64,000 nucleotides of DNA from Seramator thermalis. Lineage in GTDB: Bacteria; Bacteroidota; Bacteroidia; Bacteroidales; Dysgonomonadaceae. Location: the NCBI RefSeq assembly GCF_004138125.1, contig NZ_RXHS01000004.1, positions 245,742 through 309,741 on the forward strand, in the 5' to 3' direction. The translations under genes and the position numbers were made by a program. Of this stretch, positions 46,637-54,773 are shown piece after piece (the stretch's first letter is position 1; each line of letters begins with the position of its first letter). The notes beneath the pieces are model-generated. The model searched no databases. It was not told the origin of the DNA and saw nothing but the letters and a program-made list of their open reading frames with translations.

Positions 46637-47356
46637 ATGAAAATTGCGCTTATAGGATACGGAAAAATGGGGCACGAGATCGAAAAGATTGCTCTCGACC
46701 GCGGGCATGAAATAGTTTGCACGATTGACCTCAATGAGGAATATAAATTTGATTCGCCCGAATTTAAAAGCTCCGATGTGGCTATAGAATTCACATCGCC
46801 TGCAAGCGCTTTGAATAATTATCGACGCGCATTTGCCGCCAATGTCCCCGTTGTTTCGGGCACCACAGGCTGGCTCGAACATCTCGACGAAGTGAAGGAA
46901 GAATGCGAAAAGAACGGAAAAACTTTTTTCTATGCTTCCAATTTCAGTTTGGGCGTTAATATCTTCTTCGCTCTCAACAACTATCTTGCCAAAGTCATGA
47001 ATCGCTTCGCCGAATATGATGTCCGCATGGAGGAAATTCACCACATTCACAAACTTGATGCTCCCAGCGGAACGGCCATTACGCTTGCCGAAAGCATTCT
47101 CGTCAATATCGATCGCAAAGAGAATTGGGTGCTCGATGAAGCGCATTCCGACAACGAATTGGAGATAAAGGCCATTCGCGAAGGCGAAGTTCCCGGAACG
47201 CATAGCATCATCTACGAATCGGAAGCCGACAGTATCCGAATCACCCACGAAGCCAAAAATCGTAAGGGATTTGCATTGGGAGCCGTGCTTGCTGCCGAAT
47301 TTGTCCAAGGCAAAAAAGGGTTTTTGGGGATGAGAGACATGTTAGGCGATTTATAA
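46637..47356 (+). CDS. dapB: 4-hydroxy-tetrahydrodipicolinate reductase
   Basis: Reduces 4-hydroxy-tetrahydrodipicolinate in the diaminopimelate/lysine pathway, which feeds peptidoglycan synthesis. The 239-residue protein has the Rossmann motif GYGKMGHEI, the SGTTGW segment, and the active-site block EIHHIHKLDAPSGTA with the catalytic histidine and lysine. It belongs to the shorter variant common in Bacteroidetes (usually 240-250 residues). It precedes lepB by about 90 bases and may be co-transcribed with lepB and wbqC, an order often seen in Bacteroidales. Confidence 0.95.
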   Translation: MKIALIGYGKMGHEIEKIALDRGHEIVCTIDLNEEYKFDSPEFKSSDVAIEFTSPASALNNYRRAFAANVPVVSGTTGWLEHLDEVKEECEKNGKTFFYASNFSLGVNIFFALNNYLAKVMNRFAEYDVRMEEIHHIHKLDAPSGTAITLAESILVNIDRKENWVLDEAHSDNELEIKAIREGEVPGTHSIIYESEADSIRITHEAKNRKGFALGAVLAAEFVQGKKGFLGMRDMLGDL

Positions 47357-47447
47357 AAATCCTACGAAAGGGTTATTCACCGTAAAAATATAATAATTGT
47401 TCGAACGTCCTTTCGACATCGACATTCATTTGCTCAACAATAATATA

Positions 47448-48911
47448 ATGACACTCAAACAACGTATTTCAAATGCCACACGCCGTCAATGGGTTTGGTT
47501 CTCCGTATGGCTTGTTCTTATTTTGCTCTTTGCCCTTTGGGCTGCAAGTGCATGGGTTTTGATTATTGTTCCTTTTTTCTTCGACGCTTACATTACCAAA
47601 TATATTCCATGGACTTTTTGGAAGAAATCGCAGAACAAAGTGGTTCGCAAAACAATGGAATGGGTGGATGCCATCATTTTTGCATTGGTAGCTGTGTATT
47701 TCATCAACACATTTTTCTTTCAAAACTATCAGATTCCTTCGTCTTCGCTCGAAAAATCGTTGCTTGTGGGCGATTTTCTGGCAGTAAGCAAACTGAGTTA
47801 CGGACCACGCGCACCCATGACGCCGCTGTCATTTCCTCTGGCGCAACATACCATGCCCGTTATCGGTGGAAAATCGTATCTCGAAAAACCCCAATGGCCT
47901 TATCGTAGGCTGAAAGGATTGGGCGAGGTGAAACGAAACGATATCGTCGTTTTCAATTTTCCGGCCGGAGATACGGTGGCACTCAATATGCAGGCTGTCG
48001 ATTTTTATACGCTTTCGAAATACAACGCCAACGGAAGTGCCGGAATCAGAGCCGACAAACGTTCCTATGGCGACGTTGTGTGGCGACCGGTGGATCGTCG
48101 CGAAAATTATGTAAAACGCTGTATCGGCATGCCCGGCGAAACCATTCAACTCAAAGATGATGCCGTGTATGTGGACGGGAAACTTATTCCGCACGTAAAA
48201 ACCACACAACACAACTATTTTATCCAAACCGACGGTACGATTATTTCTCCCGAGGTTTTCGATCAAATAGGCATCAGCAAAAGCGATTATGAGGCCGTCA
48301 ACGAATATGAACAACCTGTCCCGAAATATCAGGATTTGACCAATGTGGACAGTTTGAGTGCCGCAAAAATGGGACTGAAAGCGAAAAACGGTTCCTTTGG
48401 AAAACTTTATGGACAAATACCGATGACGGACGGAATGGTGGAAGAGATGAAAGCAAAGCCATTCGTTCTGACGGTGATCAAGGAAATGGAACAACCCGGT
48501 GCGGCTTATTATTATCCGGTGAATTACGAAACAGGATGGACACGCGACACGTACGGACCCTTATGGATTCCTAAAAAAGGTGCTACGTTGAAATTTGATA
48601 CCGATATCCCTTTCAAGGTGGCTGCTTACGAGCGGTGTATCAAAAACTACGAAGGGAATGATTTCGCCTATCGGGACGGAAAAGTGTATATCAACGGAAA
48701 ACAGGCCGATTCCTATACTTTTCGCATGGACTACTATTTTATGATGGGAGATAATCGGCACAATTCGGCCGATTCACGTGTTTGGGGATTTGTTCCCGAA
48801 GATCACATCGTGGGCCAACCGATGTTCATCTGGCTGTCGTTGGATAAGGATAAAGGGTGGTTCAATGGAAAAATTCGGTGGAACCGCTTGTTTAAGAGTG
48901 CGGGACGATAA
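47448..48911 (+). CDS. lepB: Signal peptidase I
   Basis: Inner-membrane protease that removes signal peptides from exported proteins. The 487-residue product has N-terminal transmembrane helices at about 15-45 and 72-90. The catalytic serine is Ser100 in IPSSSLEKS and the general base is Lys223 in NYVKRCIGMPGE. The C-terminal GDNRHNSADSR box completes the active site. A large insertion between the lysine box and the GDN box (about 200 residues) is typical of Bacteroidetes enzymes. ATG 47448 is used, since the upstream frame opens with TTG and adds a non-conserved stretch. wbqC follows after 21 bases. Confidence 0.95.
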   Translation: MTLKQRISNATRRQWVWFSVWLVLILLFALWAASAWVLIIVPFFFDAYITKYIPWTFWKKSQNKVVRKTMEWVDAIIFALVAVYFINTFFFQNYQIPSSSLEKSLLVGDFLAVSKLSYGPRAPMTPLSFPLAQHTMPVIGGKSYLEKPQWPYRRLKGLGEVKRNDIVVFNFPAGDTVALNMQAVDFYTLSKYNANGSAGIRADKRSYGDVVWRPVDRRENYVKRCIGMPGETIQLKDDAVYVDGKLIPHVKTTQHNYFIQTDGTIISPEVFDQIGISKSDYEAVNEYEQPVPKYQDLTNVDSLSAAKMGLKAKNGSFGKLYGQIPMTDGMVEEMKAKPFVLTVIKEMEQPGAAYYYPVNYETGWTRDTYGPLWIPKKGATLKFDTDIPFKVAAYERCIKNYEGNDFAYRDGKVYINGKQADSYTFRMDYYFMMGDNRHNSADSRVWGFVPEDHIVGQPMFIWLSLDKDKGWFNGKIRWNRLFKSAGR

Positions 48912-48932
48912 ACGCCCTGTTTCTTCCTATTC

Positions 48933-49589
48933 ATGAAGGCTTCCGATAATTCAGAATTTCCGACAAATGAGAAACCGATCCTTTTGTCGTCGCTTTATTT
49001 GGCCCCGGTAGAATACTACAGCAAGTTGTTTCGGGCATCGAATGCGCAAATCGAAATACACGATCACTATACGAAACAATCCTATCGAAACCGGTGCATT
49101 ATTGCCGGTGCCAATGGTCCGTTGCCTCTGAGCATTCCGATCGAGAAGCCATCCGATTTGGCATGCGAAATGAAAGATATTCGCATTGCCGATCATGGTA
49201 ACTGGCGGCATCTTCATTGGAATGCTATTGTTTCGGCTTACAAATCTACGCCGTTTTTCGACTATTATGCCGACTATTTTTCCCCGTTTTACGAAAAGAA
49301 AATTCCGTTTTTGCTCGATTTCAACGAACTGCTCCGAAATACAATCTGTCGGTTGCTCGAACTTTCAACCCCAATAAGCTTCACCAAATCGTACGTGGAA
49401 CCGTCAGATGAAAATAAATCGGATTTTCGCGAAACGATTCATCCCAAGCGCGATTGGAGAGCACTCGATCGCGATTTCGAGGCTAAGCCATATTATCAGG
49501 TTTTTGAACAAAAATTCGGATTTCTGCCCAATCTCAGCATTATCGACTTGCTGTTTAATATGGGAAACGAATCTCGCTTGTTTTTATAA
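48933..49589 (+). CDS. wbqC: WbqC family protein
   Basis: A 218-residue cytosolic protein of the WbqC family, found in some O-antigen clusters and next to lepB in many Bacteroidetes; its biochemical role is not firmly established. Visible landmarks are LSSLYLAPVEYYSKLFRA, HYTKQSYRNRCIIAGANGP, RHLHWNAIVSAYKSTPFFD and the C-terminal PNLSIIDLLFNMGNES. It is the last gene of the dapB-lepB-wbqC group; after it the long repeat region begins. Confidence 0.88.
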   Translation: MKASDNSEFPTNEKPILLSSLYLAPVEYYSKLFRASNAQIEIHDHYTKQSYRNRCIIAGANGPLPLSIPIEKPSDLACEMKDIRIADHGNWRHLHWNAIVSAYKSTPFFDYYADYFSPFYEKKIPFLLDFNELLRNTICRLLELSTPISFTKSYVEPSDENKSDFRETIHPKRDWRALDRDFEAKPYYQVFEQKFGFLPNLSIIDLLFNMGNESRLFL

Positions 49590-49659
49590 TCCATTCTTTT
49601 ATCCCGTTTTTCTGTCAACAGTTGAGAAAATACTTCGAAAAACTGTTTCAGCCCTTCTT

Positions 49660-49775
49660 TAATAGCGCAAGTTCCCGAACTTGTGCCGGAAACAACGGCA
49701 GTTTACAAACTGCCTGTCGTTTTGCGTCCAAGTTATGCTATCGCCAAACTTAAACGAATGGGAGTTGATTTAACA
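49660..49775 (+). repeat. Dispersed repeat B, complete copy
   Basis: Hairpins AAGTTCCCGAACTT and GGCAGTTTACAAACTGCC, then GTCGTTTTGCGTCCAAGTTA. Closely similar to 51660-51770 and, inverted, to 35285-35370. Confidence 0.65.
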
Positions 49776-49779
49776 ATTC

Positions 49780-49812
49780 AGACCTAACAAGTTTCGAAAA
49801 CTTGTTAGGTCT
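49780..49812. repeat. 15-bp perfect hairpin, REP-like
   Basis: AGACCTAACAAGTTT (49780-49794) pairs with AAACTTGTTAGGTCT (49798-49812) over a 3-base loop. Hairpins of this ACCTAACA type are widespread intergenic repeats in Bacteroidetes. It could act as a bidirectional terminator for the lepB-wbqC unit, although no long T tract follows. Confidence 0.6.
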
Positions 49813-49825
49813 CTTCAATAAGAAC

Positions 49826-50920
49826 ACAGATGAATATCTGCACCGGCGATGGAAAAATACTGCCTTCCAGGCAGGTTTCTGACGACGATTCATACCGCAG
49901 AATAAATGCTGCGGTTATGAAAATTCGGCTTTTCAAGCCAAAAACACCCTCGAATACAGAAATATCCATCACAGTCGAAGTTTTCAATTCACCGGCTCAC
50001 TTTTGCCTGAAAGGCAATAATCTTCATAACCGCAGGTCACCGACCTGAGGACAAAGATGCCCCTGCAATCTCTGCCTGAAAGGCAGAACCACTGCAGTTG
50101 CACAGATGAATATCTGCACCGGCAAAAAAGGACACTGATCGATTAGATGATTTATCGATTTACTGATGAATTCCGGATGATGCAGGGGGTATAATATTCA
50201 ACTTCGCGTCTTTGCGCCTTCGTGGCGAATAAATGTTCTGCCTTCCAGGCAGGTTTCTGACGACGATTCATACCGCAGAATAAATGCTGCGGTTATGAAA
50301 ATTCGGCTTTTCAAGCCAAAAACACCCTCGAATACAAAAATATCCATCACAGTCGAAGTTTTCAATTCACCGGCTCACTTTTGCCTGAAAGGCAATAACC
50401 TTCATAACCGCAGGTCACGACCTGCGGACAAGGACATCCCTGCAATCTCTGCCTGAAAGGCAGAACCACTGCAGTTGCACAGATGAATATCTGCACTGGC
50501 AAAAAAGGACACTGATCGATTAGATGATTTATCGATTTACTGATGAATTCCGGATGATGCAGGGGGTATAATATTCAACTTCGCGTCTTTGCGCCTTCGT
50601 GGCGAATAAATGTTCTGCCTTCCAGGCAGGTTTCTGACGACGATTCATACCGCAGAATAAATGCTGCGGTTATGAAAATTCGGCTTTTCAAGCCAAAAAC
50701 ACTCTCGAATACAGAAATATCCATCACAGTCGAAGTTTTCAATTCACCGGCTCACTTTTGCCTGAAAGGCAATAATCTTCATAACCGCAGGTCGCCGACC
50801 TGCGGACAAAGATACAACAAACATATGCTGCCTGAAAGGCAGAACTACTGCAATTGCACAAACGAATATCCATGCCAGCGAAAAGCGAACAAACAAAACG
50901 AAAATTCGTAATTTAAAATT
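49826..50920 (+). repeat. Tandem array of three A repeats, period 377-378 bp
   Basis: The hairpin CTGCCTTCCAGGCAG starts at 49860, 50238 and 50615, giving periods of 378 and 377 bases. Each unit has the hairpin series of family A. The linkers between units (about 50127-50236 and 50504-50614) are nearly identical and include a decayed C end (GCAGGGGGTATAATATTC). Differences between units are a few scattered bases, which points to recent amplification. No gene is inside; frames of 60-80 residues on both strands follow the repeat. Confidence 0.85.
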
Positions 50921-50968
50921 CTTATTTCTCTACTTCCCATTTCTCTATTTCTTGTTAATTCTCAATTA

Positions 50969-51048
50969 TGGGATCACACCCATCTGAACAGTCCCCTTAA
51001 GATAAGGGGACAAGCGCTGCCACCAGGCAGTACAGGGGTTATGATATT
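50969..51048 (+). repeat. Repeat C, 3' part
   Basis: Contains GTCCCCTTAAGATAAGGGGAC, a GCTGCCACCAGGCAG hairpin and GGGGTTATGATATT. The 5' half is replaced by linker sequence. Confidence 0.65.
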
Positions 51049-51460
51049 CCTCTCACTTCTGACTTCTTCACTTCAAACTTCTTTTCTTCTCTCACACTCA
51101 TCCATTCTCCCTTATTTTCCCGACCTCATCTCTTCATCGGGGCACCCGATCTGCGCAGCGAGCGTGCCGTCAGGCAAAAGACAAGCTGTTTGAGCCGCCG
51201 CAAGGCGGTGAGTTATTTGTCTTTTAGCGAACAAGCAGCTATCGGGTCGATGAGGAGATGCAGTCTTGATCTTTTTTGCATACTTTTTTGCATCAAGGCA
51301 AAAAAGTATGTGGGGTTTGGGGCAACGCCCCAAGAATCAATGGATAATTAATAATGCACAATGCATAATTTCGCGATTGAAAAATTTACCGATTTGATAA
51401 TTCATTGAAATTCTTATTTCTCTACTTCCCATTTCTCTATTTCTTGTTAATTCTCAATTA
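51049..51460 (+). repeat. Long repeat D, copy 2
   Basis: Almost the same sequence as 43598-44008, including all nested hairpins. In the first hairpin the loop side differs (GGCACCC here, GGCCCCC there) while the ATCGGG/CCCGAT stem is kept. The downstream linker (CTACTTCCCATTTCTC...) is also shared. Confidence 0.75.
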
Positions 51461-51538
51461 TGGGATCACACCATCTGAACAGTCCCCTTAAGATAAGGGG
51501 ACAAGTGCTGCCGACAGGCAGCACAGGGGTTATGATAA
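51460..51538 (+). repeat. Repeat C, 3' part
   Basis: Same partial form as at 50969-51048, with CCCCTTAAGATAAGGGG, GCTGCCGACAGGCAGC and GGGGTTATGATA. The pair of partial C copies flanks D copy 2. Confidence 0.65.
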
Positions 51539-51659
51539 TCATTTTAGTTTGTAAAGTTAGAAAGTTCATAAAGTCCTAAAGTTTTACTTTCAAATCGTAA
51601 TTTGAAATTCTTATTTCTAACTTCTTTTCTTCCCATTTCTTCTTTTCTTCCAAAGTATA

Positions 51660-51770
51660 TCACAAGTTTTCGAACTTGTATCGGAAACAACGGTAGTTTC
51701 CAAACTGCCTGTCGTCTTGCGTCCAAGTTACGCTGATGCTAAACTTGCACGAATGGGACTCTGTCCCAAA
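51660..51770 (+). repeat. Dispersed repeat B, complete copy
   Basis: Contains AAGTTTTCGAACTT, GGTAGTTTCCAAACTGCC and GTCTTGCGTCCAAGTTACGCT. The first two are hairpins equivalent to those of the copy at 49660. Confidence 0.65.
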
Positions 51771-51780
51771 ATCTGCCATT

Positions 51781-51830
51781 TCCTCAATATCCTCAATATC
51801 CTCAGTTGAGGATATTGAGGATATTGAGGA
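51781..51830. repeat. Perfect 24-bp palindrome built from tandem 9-mers
   Basis: Arm one (51781-51804) is TCCTCAATA repeated nearly three times; arm two (51807-51830) is its exact reverse complement, with a 2-base centre. The whole is a 50-bp near-perfect palindrome. Confidence 0.85.
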
Positions 51831-51980
51831 TTTCGATTCCAAACAAACGCCTACATTTTCCGAATCGGTCACTGACTTACTGCCCTCTTTGCTTTCGCAA
51901 ATCGTGGCAAAAGCCGTTTTACAGAGTTTTCCCTTTTTCATCCCTACCCCATTATACATTTTATCAATTTCTCCATTAAT

Positions 51981-52180
51981 TTTTCCGACCTCATCTCATC
52001 ATCGGGGTACCCGGTCTGCGCAAAGAGCGTGCCGCCGGGATTATGATATTCCACCACTTCCGACTTCTTCACTTCTTTCTTAAATTCTTAAATTCTCAAT
52101 TGTCAATTATACATTATCCATTATTTTTAGCATCAAGGCAAAAAAGAATGTGGGGTTTGGGGCAACGCCCCAACTACTTT
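51981..52180 (+). repeat. Repeat D, broken third copy
   Basis: Two fragments of D: the left hairpin region (CCGACCTCATCTC..., ATCGGGGTACCCGG) at about 51981-52040 and the right region with GGGGCAACGCCCC at about 52130-52180. The middle is replaced by a piece of a C end and linker. Confidence 0.55.
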
Positions 52181-52202
52181 CAACTTTCTACTTTCAAATT
52201 CA

Positions 52203-53260
52203 ATAAATGATGAACAAAAAATATTCAATCCCGACGATTGGCGCGATCTCGGCTTTGCCCTTGCCAACGCTTTGGGCGAGAACGGCCGAACGTATTTCCA
52301 CCGCCTCAGCCGGTTTTATCCGTCTTATTCACAACCCGAAACCGACAAGCAATACTCCGCTTGTCTTGCTTCGCACGGCCACGGTGTCACAATCAAAACC
52401 CTTTTCCATTTGGCAAAGTCCTCCGGCATTGATGTCTCCGTTAAAAAACAAGACAATCAAAAAAGTCATTTAAATCACAATCCCGACGATATTGCCAAAT
52501 ATCCAAATTGCCAAAATGGAGATTTGGCAAAAGTGGCAAAACAATTCTCCTCCTCGGAGGAATCAGAAGAGCAAAAAGAGGTGTTACCCACATTTCCCGA
52601 AACAATCTATCCCCTCTTGCCCGATTTTCTCCGGCAGATAACAAATTATGCAAACTCCGGTGAAGATGCCGACCTGCTTTTGCTGGGCTCTTTGGTAGTT
52701 ATTTCCGCTTGTCTGCCCAACGTGTACGGAATTTATGGTGGCGTTACCGTTTTCCCCAATCTCTTTCTGTTCGTTACCGCCCAAGCCCCAGCAGGACGAA
52801 TTCAACGCCTTTTTCGATGGCATACAGAAGCAATACGCCGCCCTCTTCGGGCTCGATATTGTCGCTTCTGTTCGCCGTTTGGGGTTGATAACCTATCGCA
52901 TAGCCATGATTTTACCCCCTTTGCGAATTTGTGATAACGGCAATATTTCGACCACAATGGTCTGTAATGTTGCCGATTTTCGCACCGCCCTTGCTATGGT
53001 CAATGTCCTTTTGCAACACACCGCAAAAGTCTTTCAAACGCTTCCTCAACAAAATCCGCAGTCCGCTTCGGACAACGAACCGGAATTGCTTCACCGGCAA
53101 TTTCTCGACGCGTTACCCCCCCAAGTTCAACCGGAAAACCTACCTCAGCGTTGCTCAAAAATTGGGCATTCCTCCCAAAACGGCCGAAAATCAGATAAAG
53201 CGCTTTACCCTTCAGGGTCTCCTAATTCATTATGCGCATGACAAGTACAAAAAGCCCTAA
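52203..53260 (+). pseudogene. Decayed DUF3987-type mobile-element replication/primase protein
   Basis: Three frames in succession give parts of one protein. Frame one (to about 52790): NPDDWRDLGFALANALG, YFHRLSRFYP, then PDFLRQITNYA and LFLFVTAQAPAG, ending where the nucleotide-binding loop would be. Frame two: DEFNAFFDGIQKQYAALFG, ASVRRLGLITYRIAMILP and DFRTALAMVNVLLQHTAKVF, the C-terminal part of DUF3987 proteins. Frame three: YLSVAQKLGIPPKTAENQI and FTLQGLLIHYAHDKY, a terminal winged helix. The central ATPase part is deleted, and the change from frame two to three falls at seven C in a row (53116-53122). No start codon is found in frame one, so the 5' end is lost at the repeat junction. 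Confidence 0.75.
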
Positions 53261-53275
53261 AATTCGACACATTCA

Positions 53276-53301
53276 AAAAGCAGCTGTTTTAAGTTGCTTT
53301 T
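53276..53301 (+). terminator. Terminator-like hairpin after the DUF3987 remnant
   Basis: AAAAGCAGCT and AGTTGCTTTT pair with one G-U wobble around a short T-rich loop. The tract after it is T-rich but interrupted. It may insulate the defence operon from upstream transcription. Confidence 0.4.
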
Positions 53302-53373
53302 GCTTTCTGACACAAGTTGTCAAAAACAAATATTTTCTTTATCTTTTTTGGTTGAAAATCTTTTCTTTTACGC

Positions 53374-53405
53374 TTGTTTTATTTGTGAATAATTGTTTAT
53401 CTTTG
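53374..53405 (+). promoter_or_regulatory. Candidate promoter of the defence-type operon
   Basis: TTG at 53374-53376 is followed after 21 bases by TATCTTTG (53398-53405), an exact TAnnTTTG -7 element. It implies a transcript start near 53412 and a leader of about 290 bases before the HNH gene. Confidence 0.5.
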
Positions 53406-53520
53406 CTTATTCTGATAATTTCCGGAAAATAAAAAGTAAAAAAGCATAACAAGGGATGCTGTTCGCCCATAAAATCGGAGATGAAAGGCTGTGCAATGCG
53501 ACAGGTTGTAAAATTGAATC

Positions 53521-53706
53521 GTGAAATCGAATATCGATACCTTAGTAAGTAATTGCCCTTGTGCAAATTGTGCTCGAATGACGAAATCTCATTGCTCGCA
53601 CTTTGGTCTACAGATAAAATTCTCGAAATATCGGACAACGAAAAGAATTGGCAGGAAAGGCATTGGAAATAGTTTTGAAAAATACTTGAAACAAAACTGC
53701 GAATGA
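53521..53706 (+). CDS. Possible small Cys/His-rich protein, GTG start
   Basis: A 61-residue frame whose stop overlaps the HNH start codon as ATGA. It has a cysteine/histidine cluster (NCPCANCARMTKSHCSHFG) that might bind zinc, and a basic C-terminal half. Against it: GTG start, weak ribosome site, no known family. A second frame over the same bases reads MRQVVKLNREIEYRYLSK, stop, then LPLCKLCSNDEISLLALW, which looks like a broken gene. The leader could therefore hold a decayed gene rather than this one. Confidence 0.3.
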   Translation: MKSNIDTLVSNCPCANCARMTKSHCSHFGLQIKFSKYRTTKRIGRKGIGNSFEKYLKQNCE

Positions 53707-54773
53707 ATCTACCAACGGATAAAAATCTCAACACAAGATTATTGGCACAAATCTACAATAATACAGTTGCTACATACAAGTTTTACTGGTTTGTGGCTAT
53801 TCTTGATATTGTTGTAAAGGAGCAACGCCGACAAATTTCGTTTTGGGAAGTTATCGTTGGTATGATAGCCGAAGCTTGGTATCCTATACACTTCTTCCGT
53901 TTATCTTTTGGTAAATCCGATTCACTTTATAACCAGATTATTAAATTGCAAAAGGAACTTAACATACCCGTTGATGCAAAGAAAGATGAGATAAAGAAAC
54001 GGATTTTCAACAATCTAAATGTCCCGAAGATTCGGGGACTATTGCGAGTTTTCACCCTGAACGTCCCGTATCGTTTTTTATCTCCTTGGATAAATTATAC
54101 AACAGATAATGATGTGGTTGAATTATCACAATCGTACACCAATAATTGTATTTACTCTATCAAGGGAGATACCATTGAGATAAATCCTATTTGGGAACAA
54201 TATCTCAATGACAACTATCTAATATTACGTGATTTTACTTTCTGGAATTTGGCCGTTTTTCTGCAAAAGCGGAATCCTAACGTTCCTGACGTTCCTTCAA
54301 AATTAGTCAAACCTGTTTTGCGTGATTCACTTTTAAAACAGCGTCACTTTTGGGATACTTTCATTGACATAAATGGTTCAATAAAATGCATCTATACGGG
54401 AAAGGAATTGTACAAAAAGAATTATGATTTAGACCATTTTATTCCATGGAGTTTTGTCTCCCATAATCTGTTATGGAATTTATTGCCGGCTGACTCAAGC
54501 ATTAATTCTTCCAAAGGTAATAATTTGCCGCTGTTAGACGAATATCTTCGTCCGTTTGCTAAAATGCACCAACAGGCAATAAGGTTGATTTATCCAAAAA
54601 ATCCTAACAACAAGATATTGGAAGACTATCTCACTTTGCACGATTCATTATCAGACTTAGTGCAGCTTTCGGACAATGAGTTTCTGAATGTCTTTCAGAA
54701 AACATTTTCCCCAATGGTTCAGATTGCCGAAAATATGGGTTTTAAATATTGGCAAAAATCATTACAACTATGA
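53703..54773 (+). CDS. HNH endonuclease domain protein
   Basis: A 356-residue protein with a C-terminal-half HNH nuclease domain at about residues 228-275. It reads CIYTGKELYKKNYDLDHF, with the metal/general-base pair Asp244-His245, then WSFVSHNLLWNLLPADSSIN with the central Asn, and SSKGNNLP. The N-terminal 200 residues are helical and of unknown function; they may recognise DNA or a partner. The family is expected to cut DNA, and the place at the head of a helicase operon suggests a nuclease effector, which is inference. It overlaps the following gene by four bases (ATGA). Composition is clearly more A+T-rich than in the housekeeping blocks. Confidence 0.8.
   Translation: MNLPTDKNLNTRLLAQIYNNTVATYKFYWFVAILDIVVKEQRRQISFWEVIVGMIAEAWYPIHFFRLSFGKSDSLYNQIIKLQKELNIPVDAKKDEIKKRIFNNLNVPKIRGLLRVFTLNVPYRFLSPWINYTTDNDVVELSQSYTNNCIYSIKGDTIEINPIWEQYLNDNYLILRDFTFWNLAVFLQKRNPNVPDVPSKLVKPVLRDSLLKQRHFWDTFIDINGSIKCIYTGKELYKKNYDLDHFIPWSFVSHNLLWNLLPADSSINSSKGNNLPLLDEYLRPFAKMHQQAIRLIYPKNPNNKILEDYLTLHDSLSDLVQLSDNEFLNVFQKTFSPMVQIAENMGFKYWQKSLQL

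Noticed and set aside
49826..50920. CRISPR array
   Set aside because: The repeat unit is about 377 bp with no short repeat/unique spacer alternation, and no cas genes are present.
53339..53734. 131-residue minus-strand protein opposite the operon leader
   Set aside because: It covers the candidate promoter and HNH start, is rich in Phe and Ser with no domain, and runs against the operon.
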